A stretch of DNA of 64,000 nt. It comes from Paramoeba atlantica. Lineage: Eukaryota; Discosea. The stretch lies in the NCBI GenBank assembly GCA_977017575.1, contig CDRNVI010000030.1, forward strand, positions 310,001 to 374,000, read 5' to 3'. Under the pieces are notes generated by a model. The model did no database searches. It was not told where the DNA came from and saw nothing but the letters and a program-made list of their open reading frames with translations. Both the position numbers and the translations under genes were made by a program. Each line of letters opens with the position of its first letter. Within the stretch, counting starts at the first letter, position 1. Shown in pieces: positions 49,691 to 61,036 of this stretch.

Positions 49691-49699
49691 TTGACCCCT

Positions 49700-50060
49700 C
49701 CCAATGACCCCTTTCACCACTCCTTGGAGAAGAACCGCTCACGCGCGCCCTCCTGGCCGCCCATCTGGCTGCCCTCCTCGCCGCCCAATTCTCCGCCCTC
49801 CTTGCCCACCTTCTGCACCAACATTTTCGCCCCCTTCGCCTCCTCGCTCCCCCCTCTTCGCTGCACCCCCTTTCACCCCCAGCACTGCCCTCCTGGCAGT
49901 CTTCCCCTTCGCCCCCCCCCCCGAGTAGCCCTCTTCGCCCTACCCTTCACCCCCACTTCGCTATCGCTATCGCTGCGCTGCGCTCTTCGCTGCGCTCTCC
50001 GCCGCCCTTTCGCTCTCTGCCGCGCCCCGTTTTCGCCGGAATGGGTGACACCGCCCGGTA
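49700..50060. other. Pyrimidine-rich, C-rich low-complexity stretch
   Basis: Dominated by CCCTCCTCGCC-like sequence on the plus strand. Open frames here follow from composition. It could be the 3' end of the retroelement fossil. Confidence 0.4.
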
Positions 50061-50100
50061 TCTAATAAACAGTATTAATATACAGTAACTATATATATTT

Positions 50101-50211
50101 CTTTTTTAGGCTCTTCGTTAAACGCGGTGGTTGCTTTCAACTTAGAAGTCACTCATGCTGCGCGCTTCGCGTTGAAAACTACCGCCGCGTTTAACGAAGA
50201 GCCTAAAAAAG
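50101..50211. repeat. Fold-back element with ~43-bp near-perfect arms
   Basis: Arms start CTTTTTTAGGCTCTTCGTTA and end with its complement, with ~27 bp between them. Only two or three mismatches. It may be a minimal MITE. Confidence 0.85.
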
Positions 50212-51060
50212 AAAATTTAGCCTGGAAAACGGAAAGATTATAGCCAAAAATAGCCGAATTTCGGGTACAAATGGGGTCATTTTCGCATATTTTTGCTCTC
50301 AGAACACTAAATCCGACATTTGCGCGTGGGAAATCACTCGCAGGCATGAATGGAAGCCTACCGAACGTATTGGGTAGAGAATGCGACTCCAACCATACCA
50401 TTCTTTCGACACAAAAATGCCCTTTTAGGTCCGAAAAATACTTTTTCACCTTTTTTAGTCAAAAATGGGTCATTTTGGGGGGCGCACCACAGTTAGAAGA
50501 AGTGATACCTTGCGAAAACAACTGCGTAGAAAGCTAGTGTAGGTCCCAAACTATCAAAATACAATAGGGGAAACGATTTTGGAAAAATATTTTTTTTGTC
50601 ATTTTTTTCGCCAAGTTGAAATTTTTTTCAAAATTTTTTTTCCGAAAAAATCCGAACTTGGCGGACCCGTCCTGCGGATACGCGGGGGGGTCACCCCCGG
50701 GTAGGGGGGTGGAAAATGCGCGCCAAGACCCCGGCTACCCTTTCTGCGTTTTTTTTTCGAAAACTAATTTTTTCGAAAAAATTTGATCGACCATGCCCCC
50801 CCCCCCCCTGGACCCCCCCCCTGGACCCCCCCCCTGGACCCCCCCCCCTGGCCCCCCCCCCATGGACCCCCCATTTTTTTCAAAAAATTTTTTCAGTTTT
50901 GGACCACCGGAGCCCCCTTTTATATTTTTTTCTTCTATTATATTACTGTGTTCCTCTTTATATTTTCACTGTTTTTGTTCACTTTTTTTTCAATAATCGA
51001 GTGTAGAGCGGTAGTTTTACAACCACCGCAACAGTATTAATATATACATGTAACAAGATA
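50212..51060. other. Non-coding stretch with C-rich minisatellite
   Basis: No gene. At 50793-50870 the unit CTGGACCCCCCCC is repeated about five times. Related phrases 'aacagtattaatata' occur at 50069 and 51029, on either side of the stretch, perhaps marking the edges of an insertion. Confidence 0.45.
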
Positions 51061-51299
51061 CCAGATAACTAGGGTAGGTGTCACTCCGAGGACAGTTTTG
51101 TTAACGTGAGGGAGTGCGGGTCTGTGCCGTTGTGGCGGGTGGCCGGATAGGTACAACGCCTGCAAACGAGGAAGTCGCGTCCTCGGGCGTCTCCCAGCGA
51201 GAGGAGTCACCTTGCTGCTGCGGAGTGGCGAAATGCCTACCACGCGCAAGGTCCTGTGTAGGGAAGATTATTTCTTTCCTAGCAGTGGCACGACCCATC

Positions 51300-51720
51300 A
51301 GGGGCTTTCTCCCCTGCAGTGACCTTTCCTAGGGAAGAAGTGTCCCTTGCATTCCAAGCAGCAATGCGAACTTTGCAAGGGGCACGCGCTGGGCAAAACT
51401 TGAAACTTGAATGTCCTAAATCGGAACCTACACTTAGCGGATACGTCTGTCCCTCTCCCGAAGCCCACACGATGCATTTTAGCGGAATGGCGCGAAGTAT
51501 TGAAGAACGTGCCAATTGACCCTCCACCACATCCTGATGTGGTGCCGCATAAGCACCGCTTGTATACGGACGCCTCGAGTAAGGGATGGGGTGCTGTGTT
51601 ATACCTTGATGACGGCCAGGTTCAAATAACCGGTGACTCATGGCCCCCTGAATTCAAGTATGAGATAAACCACGCGGAAGCTAAGGCAGTCACAATTTGT
51701 GACACACCCTGGATGTGGTA
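51300..51720 (+). mobile_element. DIRS/VIPER-like RNase H fossil
   Basis: Contains the RNase H start motif LYTDASSKGWGAVLYLDDG and YEINHAEAKAV, typical of DIRS-type elements. It is a short, broken fragment that may belong to the element at 47.3-49.7 kb. It ends in a TGTGGTAA repeat (51714-51792). Confidence 0.6.
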
Positions 51721-51792
51721 ATGTGGTAATTTACCACATGTGTGGTAATAGGTGGTAATTACCACATTTCAATTACCCAATTACCACATTCA
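51714..51792. repeat. TGTGGTAATTACCACA repeat cluster
   Basis: At least six alternating copies of TGTGGTAAT and ATTACCACA, a locally palindromic cluster. Confidence 0.75.
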
Positions 51793-52433
51793 AAAGCTAC
51801 CTGAGATTTGACGCACAATCGTCGACGTAACGTGTGGGTAACAGATCGTCTGGGGTTATCGGACGCCATCGCGTAGAATCGCGTGTCGAACAGGACGTCA
51901 TCGCGAAGAAACGCGAGTGTTTACCACGGAGCAGAGTATTTACGTGGAGGAAGATCCTAGTTACAAGAAAAATGAGTCCGGGAGGTAATCAAATTCATGT
52001 ACAAGAATACCTACATGTTTAGAAAAGTAGGGAAAGTTTATAAATTAATTTAAAAACATTACGATTAATGATGTGTTTAAAAATATAGCCTCAATGGCGT
52101 GTACGAATAATATGAAAAGTAGCGCGCGTTACAAAATTCAAATTAAGTGTTAGTGCGGGGGAAAAGTACAGCTCTCATGCTTCCTAGAAGCATCAAACAA
52201 ATCATGGAAAAAACCCCAAAACAAAATTTTTTGGTGTACACCCCCTAGGCCCACCGGAAGCCTACCCCCCAATTGTATTCCATATAACTACCTTTTTATA
52301 ACTATACTGTATGCTTCAATATAACTAATCTTGAAAAATACAAGCATAATAAGAAACTAAACGTGGTTAGATCACGTGCTGCAGAATTCAGGGATTTTTT
52401 AGGATATAATTTATAAAGAAAATGTAATTCAAA
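51793..52433. other. AT-rich region, no gene recognised
   Basis: Probably holds the 3' end of the hAT relic that follows on the minus strand. Confidence 0.4.
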
Positions 52434-54189
52434 CTATATGTTGTGCTCCGATCCGCTAGGTTCTGTTTCATCTTCCCCTTCGCTTTTGTATCCGTCTTCA
52501 TTTGTCTGTGTATCGGCTGGAGCTTTACAAAGATAAGTCAATTTATTTAGATTACCTCGAAGAAACATTTGAGTGGCGATTACATCGCTATTAAGGGAGG
52601 CTTGACGCGGGTTATACTTCCATCCCATAATGGAAAGCAGGGAAAACGTCGTTTGCCACACCAACGCTAATGACGGGGTATTGTGCTGTCGGATGCTTCC
52701 TGCTCAAAAAAATGTGCAATGGAGAAAAACTCATTACTGCGCACCAATAATACATGTATGCTTTATTTTCAAGTCGCTGTTTATGCTTCTGTAGGGATTT
52801 TATTAACTCAGGATTAGCATTTTCCTTCTCACTTTCAGACTTCCATCGCTGTAAAATTGGATATGGGACCAACGCCATGGGCTCATTAGGCATATCTGAC
52901 AACTATTTCAACGACTTATGGACAACCTCTAACTGTTTTAATATTTCGCGTGCTTGTCCCATCAAATCTTGGGGGTCGCTTTCTTTTATAATTTCCGCAC
53001 ATTTCTTGATAGAATCCGACGCATTTCCCGAAGTAACTTCATCATATACAAACCGAGTAATGGTTGGGAGATTTTCTGCAATGTACTGCAAACTTTCGAA
53101 GCGGCCGGTACACCATCTGGTAGCTCCACCCAATTTAGGGGCAGGTAATTTATTTATTCGCTTCGTGCGTTCCACAGCTTCCATGATCAACGGGCCTTTT
53201 TCTACTAGTTCAAAGTGCTTTTCCTCAAAGGTACCATTCCCGCGTAACGTCATAAGAAGAGACTGCACAGGCTCTACACATACATTTTTAATAATTTCAA
53301 GAGCGCTGCAAAGATCATTGACATGAGATGAACGGAATTCGTTGGGCACATTGATATCCCCCAGAATTTGGTACCATTGAGAGAACAGTTGCACAGCATC
53401 ACGGGTTTCTTCATCCACGGAGCACAAGATTTCTTCGATCGCACGTCCCATATACTTACCTTTCTTTGCACTCGGTTTTCCTCCTGACCAGAAAATATGC
53501 GCAAAGGCATCTCTGAGACACATAACGGGTAATGATTGATACGGTACAATAGTATCTCCGGCAATTAGGTTGAGAATGTGTCCGAAGCACGATAATTCTT
53601 TCACGCACGGTACAGCCATGCGAATCCCATTACACACGTTTGTGACATCCTCAGTCCCGACAGGAGATATTCGATCATAAATATCACAAAGTTCACGCTC
53701 CGTGGCCTGTCGTGCAACGTGATTCACGCCGCACCCATCGACCATGAAGTAACGAAGCTTTTGAACTCCGTCACCTAGGCCGCTGCGTAGCATACTAACG
53801 ATAGATTTCGCCATCTCAATCCCATTAAAAGCTTTGAAACGTTTGTGATAGATTGGAGGCAGAACAAACGAATTGGCTCCTGCGTACAAAACACTGACTA
53901 ATATGTTTTGATGCTTCACGTTGTCGATCCCTCCGTCCACAGCTATACCAAAGAAGGCGCTTTCAGAAACCGTCTTGTGGACTAGCTCCCATATTTCGGT
54001 AGCCAGGCCTTTCTCGGAGAGGTGGAATTTTTTGGCGCACGGTAGCTTCGAAATAATTTGGTCCGGGGAAATGTCAGGGCGTGCTCCTTCGTATGCACTT
54101 ACGAACTTGAGAAGGCCCTCGGTCGATAAATTTGCCTGTGCTCCGAGGCACGGCAATGCTTTCGAAAGAAAAGTTTGAGCCGTGAGCCC
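52434..54189 (-). pseudogene. hAT-superfamily transposase, frameshifted and 5' truncated
   Basis: The main frame (54189 to 52903) has AVDGGIDNVKHQN, CFGHILNLI (the C-x2-H-x-L-N motif of hAT) and TRWCTGRFESLQ (the 'TRW' motif). The C-terminal dimerisation region (RQASLNSDVIATQMFLRGNL) follows in two other frames, with breaks near 52903 and 52640. No ATG or BED finger is seen at the 5' end, which meets the recombinase fossil at about 54180. hAT elements are cut-and-paste DNA transposons. Inactive. Confidence 0.7.
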
Positions 54190-55825
54190 CACTCAAGTAC
54201 TTCAGGAAAGAAAGGGCAAAGAGTCAGTCGATGTGTCGGAAAGCCACGTACGGCTTCGGCAGAGAGTGAAACAGATGTTCGAAAAATCAGGCAGAAATGC
54301 GGTTGCTTGCCTTCAGATTTGGAGGGAAAATTACAAGCCCTCAACAGCGGCAATGTACGGCAGAGTTCTGCAGAGCATGTTTACCAATTCTTACCCAGGC
54401 CAATACAAAGTTCTTCTAAAATGCGTCAGGAAGGAAGGAGGGCTAAAGGCGTTAGCTCGAGCTGTGCCCATATCGGCCGAAAGTGTACTCAATATTGTGC
54501 AGTCAGGTACGGAGGCTGCGTCGACAATATTGATAATGTATCTGAGTGCGTCGAGGCATCAAGATCTACACAGGCTGTGGAAATACAGTTAGGCGCCCCG
54601 CCTTCTGACCTTGGAGTGGAAGACCTGGAAATGCGATCGCTATGGCGATCGTGCCTTCACACAATACCCGGAAATTCCACGGGAATTGTGGGACGTGATT
54701 CCAAATCGAAGTCGTTTTGCGACGTACAGGTGCACGTATGCGGCACTCAAACGGGAGAATCGACTTCTTACTCCACATTCTTGTCGCAGAGGTGCAGCAA
54801 AGTCCTTGGCCGAAATGGGATTCCGTATGGACGAGATAGAGCTTGCGACGGGCATTACGCCACAAGGCACGACTGCTGGTCGGGGAGCTCGACGATACGT
54901 GGATCCGACTCCTTCCCAGAAGGAAGGGAGGTTACAACGGCGCATGTCGCGATGTTTGGCAGCACAGATTCTGAAAATTTGGAACCCAATTGCTGCAGGT
55001 CGGAGAAAACAGTTCTGATACGACCCATACCTTGTCCATACCCTCTCTGGGAATGTCCAAATCACATTTTAAAAGCCCTGTGTGAAGATGATGAACCGGT
55101 GCACTTTGCTGTTTCGATGTTCTCTTCGGATTTTGCCTCACGCATTGGGATCTATGATTCTGAGTTTGACTGGAAAGCTCCAAATCGCAAACCCATTCCG
55201 TGTCAGTTACCTCTTGCATCGGTATGTCACACGAGGATTGACTTGAAATACATATTACAGATCGACGCTTCCCTAGAACTGTGAAACTTTTTGGCTTGGA
55301 TAATGATGGACAGGGTTGCTCGCATTGTCGATAATCTTCAGGGCCCAATTCTCGGTAAAAACTTTGTATCTAGACATTTGCTTCGGGAAATGCCACAGTT
55401 GGTGGAAAACGGAATATTTTCGGAGGTTGATAAACACTCTACCCGAATAAATGTACCATTATTCAAAGTGCCTAAGTCGGGAGCCATGAATTCGCGACTT
55501 ATTGGTGATTGCAGGGCCTTGAACAAGTTGCTTCCACGACCGGGAGATATGCGGCTACCGCTGATTGAACGCGTTTTATTTGCAATGTTGGAACCTCGTT
55601 TCTTGTTCCAGCGAGACGGGAAGTCGTTCTTCTATCAGTTTGAGCTGCATGAATCATTTGCTAATGTACTTTGTTCCAAAGTTGGGGATCAACGTGGACT
55701 GTTCAAAACGTTTCGTTGGAATGTTTTGCCCATGGGTTTTTCGTTCGCCCCCGGAATTGCACAGCATACATCTTTAGCTGTGTCTCAGGCGGCCGTAGCC
55801 AAACATCCCGGTTCGACTTTGATTC
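54182..55825 (+). mobile_element. Tyrosine-recombinase retroelement fossil: recombinase and RT
   Basis: Order: a recombinase with an N-terminal helical domain and the catalytic region TPHSCRRGAAK…RRYVDP (54182-55018), then a reverse transcriptase with SRLIGDCRALNK, FFYQFELHE and LPMGFSFAPG (55291-55825). The order recombinase then RT resembles VIPER or Ngaro-like elements. It is broken in a few places and cut on the right by the next unit. It is more divergent from the other recombinase fossils here, so it is a separate family. Confidence 0.65.
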
Positions 55826-55829
55826 CATT

Positions 55830-57207
55830 GGCTTACTGTGCGGAGGGTTGGCATTGGCTCATGGTCAAGATCGCTGTCGGTAGAGATGCATATCGTTTGC
55901 GTTGGAGCAGCAGTTGAAGATTCAATGTTGCCAGAATCCCAAATTAATTTGTAGATCCGCACATTAGCTTGCGGAGGAATATGGCCCGAAAAGCTCTCTT
56001 CTACCTTGTATCCGTGAATGCCGGTGTATTTTATAGCCAGCTTCCGCTTTGTGCCTCTTTTTTGGGTCGCTTGTACCACTCCGCTAGAAATATTGAGTCG
56101 TGGTGTTTGGTCAAAGCTCCACGCTACAATACATGAATCTCCGACCTTTGCCATGCGCAATTGCTCCCGTATAGTGTCCGGTGGAACGGGAAAGTGGACA
56201 TCAGGGCTTATGGTGGTCAGGAGCTTGTAAACTAAGTCATTTGTCTGCGAATTATCATGAAATGCGGCGGAGTCACGGAGTTGATACTCAGCATGTGTAC
56301 TTTCTGCTTCGATGGGCTCAGGAATCGGGGGTGGTGACGAACAGTCGTTAAACGACGCATTAGATTCCGTCTTATAATCATTCGCAACTACCGCGTCTTC
56401 CGAGGTAATGGGTTGCGCCGTCGCTGTCCGCTGTGACTGCTCGTCATTCGACTCTGTCGTCTCCTGGCTCTGAGTCCCGGGAAGTTCTGATTCCATTGAG
56501 CAGTTACTCTCCTCGCGTGCGACTAAGTTGAGTTTGGGTCGGCGTATATAATTGCGCAAAGAAACAACCGGCATGTTCGCGTCTGAAGGTGGAATGTTCA
56601 TTTTCATACGATTAGATCTCAAGAACTCAACATTTCCTTCAACGTCGTCGTCGAAAATTTTTTCCCGGTGAACGTCATAATACAATCCTTCGTGTGCTTC
56701 TGCGCTCTCACGGCATCGGTTGATTGCGGTAGCGTTTGATATATTTGATTCTCCATCGGGGCGGCTGCACTCTTTTGTTATGCTCGTCTTCTTTATTTGT
56801 GTCCTAGCTGGTGATTTTGTTCCTAAACACGACGCGTAGCTTTCCCTTTCGCAGGTGTTCGGAGAGTTTATTTTACCAAAGGTATTTATGGAATGCGGAG
56901 TTTCGTGTAGACTGCGCTCCTTCTGACCGTGCTCCTTATCTTTTCCTATGATGACGCGTATTCTCGGACGAGTGGGCTTTTCGTGGGGTGAGGGGGTACG
57001 TGGCGCTGAGCGCGAGTGCCGTGGAAGAGATGATGCTTGTGGCGAAAGGTCGTTCGTGGACAGCTGAGCTGTTGGAAGCGATAGTTCTTTTGGCTCTCTC
57101 GATGACTCTTTCGATGATTTCTTGCTTTTTCGCCTGGTGGGGGGAAGGGGAGCGACTTCCGGACTGACACCTAGAAGTTTCGCCGCGGCACGCGTCAGCA
57201 TACCCAT
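55830..57207 (-). CDS. Protein of unknown function, paralogue A
   Basis: Up to 477 codons, ATG at 57207 (MGMLTRAAAKLLGVSPEVAP); the last ~20 codons probably come from the adjacent RT fossil. The first ~300 residues are polar and low complexity, rich in Ser, Glu and Thr. Residues about 330-450 form a compact domain: FPVPPDTIRE, GDSCIVAWSFDQTPRLN, KRKLAIKYTGIHGYKV, FSGHIPPQANVRIYKLIWD, then EPMPTLR. The same domain is in the divergent neighbour at 57695-58873. The strand pattern resembles a small beta-barrel (Tudor or SH3-like), but I do not recognise the family. It may be a transposon accessory protein or a host gene. Confidence 0.5.
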
Positions 57208-57694
57208 GTTAAGTGAAAAATGTTAAGTGAAAAATCAACATGCAACACCTCTCTTCGCCACTCTCTTCGCCGCCCTCTTAACCGATTGTTAACCGATTGT
57301 TCTTCGACGCGCGAGGCGGCTTTCAGTTCGTCACGATTTTCAGTTTTAGAGCGCCATTTTGATAATTCAGCTCAGACTGAAAACAGTGCGACTGTCACCC
57401 CTGCAAAAAATCTCGAGCATTGTAGGCCCCCCCCGAAGACGAAATAACGACGGCTGCAGTACTACATGCACAAATTTTAGAAAAAGTGAAAAAGAGTTCA
57501 TCTTGCACAGCGAAGGTGTTGGAAAAGACAGCTTATAAAGGGAATAACGATTGGATCTTTTCTAATGTGCGTTTCGTGCCCTCTCAATTTTTCACTTTAG
57601 CATTAATTTGTTGTTTCATTTGTTGTTTCTATTTTTACTCTTACTGAAAACGTGCGCAGTCGCGGCATCGGCACTCACAGCGGCAACAAATGCC
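57208..57694. promoter_or_regulatory. Divergent intergenic region between the two paralogues
   Basis: The region lies between head-to-head genes. It contains doubled phrases (GTTAAGTGAAAAAT at 57207-57234, ACCGATTGTT at 57281-57302) and a pyrimidine tract ending in a CAG (about 57608-57660), which could serve as a splice acceptor for the right-hand gene. Regulatory role is inferred from position only. Confidence 0.35.
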
Positions 57695-58873
57695 ATGTCA
57701 GGAGCAATTTTTAACACCGAAAACTCTCATCAACAAAACAATGCCACATACATACCAATACCCTCAAAAGGATGCTCTTTCAATGGCGAAGGATATGTCC
57801 ACGACGTGCACGCCTTTGACATATTTGCAGTAAATCCACTTCAAGGCGATCCGATCACGTTAAATATAGGCAAAAGTGCGACTCACTCCATATCACCCCA
57901 GAATACACCGGAGAATTGTCCAGGAGAGACTGCGATATCATCACCGGACCCCATTGCCTGCGAGTTTCTAGATTGCGAATCGCCAATAGATGAAGCTCAG
58001 TGTAACTATGATGAGGTAGCGCAATACCCAACAATTGACGAACCTTCACCAACCATTGACGACGAGCTGTTAGCGATTAACCCAGCGATCCAGTTTCCGA
58101 TTCCACCGGATGAAGTGTGCGAAATTTCACAAGATGCAAAACCTGGAGACAAATTCACAATAGCATGGAGTTTCGATTGCACATCCAACTTGAATGTGTC
58201 ACGCGGAACGGTGCGAAGCGTGCAGCGACGAGCACATAAACGAAAATTCAGAATCGAATACGAAGGAATTCAAGGCCACCAGGTAGGAAAAATTTTTACA
58301 GGCCACATTCCACCACACGTGAACGTACGAATTTTCAAGATAACATGGGACACGAAAGCAAATGAGAACCTACGCGAGAAGAGATCCAGCACCCCCAATA
58401 TGAAAATGGGTCCCACATATCATACCGAAGCTGATCTCGACCTTGAACCTATGCCGACGCTACGTTCAATCTCTCCGCAATTCGTTCCCTGCGTTGTTGC
58501 CATTTACCGGGATATACTCCGCGATTACGCCGAAAGCCTGTACCCGCAACGTAACAAGATTTGGAGCAAAATTCTGTCAACGATGAAACATTCACTTGCG
58601 ACGATACGGAAAGTCAGTGCTAAACGTCGCCGACGACGCCCCTTAACGCCCTCTCAGTCGCAAGACTTCGAGGAGAACCGGAACGTACAACAGGACAATC
58701 GCGCAATTAAGAAATCCACAAGTCTTGTTTTAGACGGCTGCGTCAAAAAAGCGTCCAGAGTAATAGAAGTTTACGATACGAAATTTAGGAGAGATTATTT
58801 TATGCTGCCTCCTTCGGGGGGAACCATGTATTTGAATCTGAAAAGTAATCTACAGAATAACATGAGATACTAA
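57695..58873 (+). CDS. Protein of unknown function, paralogue B
   Basis: 392 codons from the first in-frame ATG at 57695 (MSGAIFNTENSHQQ); the hydrophobic stretch encoded before it starts with TTG and is probably 5' UTR. Residues about 140-260 carry the shared domain (FPIPPDEVCE, GDKFTIAWSFDCTSNLN, KRKFRIEYEGIQGHQV, FTGHIPPHVNVRIFKITWD, EPMPTLRS). The ~120-residue C-terminal extension, absent from paralogue A, is basic, with RRRRRP near 310. No signal peptide is required. The gene ends 58 bp before a gag fossil, so it may belong to a retroelement. Function unknown. Confidence 0.5.
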   Translation: MSGAIFNTENSHQQNNATYIPIPSKGCSFNGEGYVHDVHAFDIFAVNPLQGDPITLNIGKSATHSISPQNTPENCPGETAISSPDPIACEFLDCESPIDEAQCNYDEVAQYPTIDEPSPTIDDELLAINPAIQFPIPPDEVCEISQDAKPGDKFTIAWSFDCTSNLNVSRGTVRSVQRRAHKRKFRIEYEGIQGHQVGKIFTGHIPPHVNVRIFKITWDTKANENLREKRSSTPNMKMGPTYHTEADLDLEPMPTLRSISPQFVPCVVAIYRDILRDYAESLYPQRNKIWSKILSTMKHSLATIRKVSAKRRRRRPLTPSQSQDFEENRNVQQDNRAIKKSTSLVLDGCVKKASRVIEVYDTKFRRDYFMLPPSGGTMYLNLKSNLQNNMRY

Positions 58874-59335
58874 TATGAATAGGCCATTCTCCTTTTTTCA
58901 ACCTACACGATACCACAAGTTTTATATTTTATGCCAAATATTGTCGACGCCGTACGCCGTTCTATATCACCGTCATCACGACCCGACAACCTGGCGACAC
59001 TTAGTGCGCGAAGACATACGCTCGATCCTGACCAGATTGCAGCCTTGCTTCGGAGCGGTGAGGGTGATGAGATCATGCCCAAGGAAGATTTGGACCAGTT
59101 TGAGAAAAAGATTCGCATTCTGTTGCGCAAAGGGCACAAGGTGCGGGTTACAGCGAAGTGGGGGGAACGGGATGAAATCGAAACGTATCAGGTAGTGGGG
59201 AGCGTGTCGTTCCGGTTTCCAGACGATCGTACCTCTGACGTTCTCTGTGCAGTGTGGGATGATGATCGGACAACGAAGTATCCATTACCGCACCCGAAAA
59301 TCAACTACTTTGAGTTGAGCATTACGGAGGTGCAA

Positions 59336-60440
59336 ACAAAAATGGATGATGAAAACGAAACGTACGATGGTTGCTTAACTTATACTTGGATACACGAGCA
59401 AGTGCTGAATATGGGGTATAAATGTTCGTTAAACAAAATAAGAACTATTTTGAAAAATATTGATTACGGTAGATGGGCTAAGTCGCCGAACTGTGACCTA
59501 ACTGAGGAACACAAGTCGCAGCGTTTGAGATTAGCAAAGGAATTGCTTACATGGCCTAAAGAAGATTTAAACAAAATCATTTGGATCGATGAAAAATTGT
59601 TTACCTGTGGGGTTCATGGGTCTCAGTTTTTCATTGGACCTAAAGGGTGCCAAAGAAAACTTCGCTGCAGAAACCGTAGGTGGTATGGGGGGAAGGGGGT
59701 AATGGCTTGGATGGGTATTAGTGTAGAACACGGATTTTTCTTGCACGTGTTTGAACCCAATGACAATACAACTTACGAAAATGCGCACAAGGTCACTGGG
59801 GGAGTGATCCTTGACTCCTTTCAGAAGCCTAATGGGTTTTTATATTATCTCACAGACCACGTCGACAATGTGACTGTGCAAATGGATAATGCTACCACCC
59901 ATAACTTGGCAAAAGGTGAATTGATAAAATATCGTATTAAACAATTGTCTTGGCCAGCGAATTCGCCTGATTTAAATCCAATAGAAAATGTTTGGAAACA
60001 AATGAACGGTATCATAAAGAAAAAAATTAAGCCCCACAATCATGCTACCCTCGCCGATGCCATTAAAAAAGCTTTTCAGATTCTAAAACGTCCTTAAGAA
60101 AAACGTAAAGTGTGCAACACAATTGATTCAGTCCCTAATAGACTTCAAAAAGTGTTGCAAAACAATGGAGGCCATTCCGGACACTAGTTCTTTTCCTTCA
60201 GAGTTAACTTTTGGACATAAAATCCGTTTTTTGCTCCATTTTTGATATGGTAAAAAAATGTCATTTTTTATTTTGGTCAACTTTCGGGTCACCCAGGGAG
60301 TACCCTGGGGTCTCTATGAAAAAAAGGCGGCAAAGCTCTTCGCTAGGGGAACGAGATCTCTCCAATGCTGCAAAGATGAGCAAAAATGGATAAAAAAAAT
60401 CAAAATTCCGAGGGGGGGGCAAGATCAACTGAAACCACTG
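59336..60440 (+). mobile_element. Tc1/mariner-like element, 5' truncated
   Basis: The right end is CCACTG followed by TA (60441-60442); its last ~135 bp equal the fragment at 2278-2411. I found no matching left end, so the 5' part, including the HTH, is lost. Confidence 0.7.
59341..60097 (+). pseudogene. Tc1/mariner-like transposase catalytic domain
   Basis: About 250 codons in one frame, with IIWIDEKLF (first Asp), VTVQMDNATTHN (second Asp) and SPDLNPIENVWKQM (Glu), then the normal C-terminal helices. I count 32 residues between the second Asp and the Glu, fewer than the 34 of canonical Tc1, so this may be a less common subgroup. The N-terminal DNA-binding domain is replaced by gag-derived sequence. 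The catalytic core has no stop, suggesting a fairly young insertion. Confidence 0.75.
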
Positions 60441-60555
60441 TATAAAAGGGAAAATCATTACGAAAGATTGTGTTTTAGGATATTGTTTGGGTTTATTATT
60501 CTTTATCTAATGTGAATCTCGACGTTGATTTCCCTGGTTAGAATTAGCCGATTAG

Positions 60556-61036
60556 TTGCGTGTGCGAGACCTAATTCGTGATCTGCGAGCTGCCCCGGAA
60601 TTCGGATTACTCTTGAACTCGACCCCGATCCGTGAACGTCTCTTCAAGATTGTACAGGAGTGGGTCCAGGCTGCGCGAGTAGTGCCGTATTGGCGGGAAG
60701 AGCATTTCATCGAAGTAGTTCGGACTGCTATCGAAGAGTTGCGGAATAACTACTGGAGCGCCGTAGGAATTCCAGTTGAGCGTGTCCAACTGAAGCTTCA
60801 TAAAAATGATGACTCCATGGATGCGTATTCCAAGGCGGTGGCAGAAGAGAAATTACGCATCATGACGGTTTCAAAGTCGACGACGAGTCGCCAGGGGCTG
60901 CTGTGCTACCGTTGTCACAAGCCGGGGCACTTTCGTGCTAATTGCCCGCTGAATCAGCAAGCCTCTACTCGCACGGCTCCGGGTTTTCGTGGAGGAGTGA
61001 TGAGCGGCACTGCTGGTGCAAAGAGGGGCTTCTAGG
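60556..61036 (+). other. Gag zinc-knuckle segment of the fossil
   Basis: About 160 codons corresponding to the C-terminal half of the gag-like protein at 47443-48372, with one CCHC knuckle. It is part of the fossil element at 58931-62170. Confidence 0.65.

Noticed and set aside
50783-51006. Proline-rich protein frames
   Set aside because: Produced by the CTGGACCCCCCCC minisatellite; no start context or conserved domain.
57608-57694. Signal peptide on paralogue B
   Set aside because: The hydrophobic stretch begins with TTG, not ATG, and lies in a pyrimidine-rich leader; the first ATG is at 57695.
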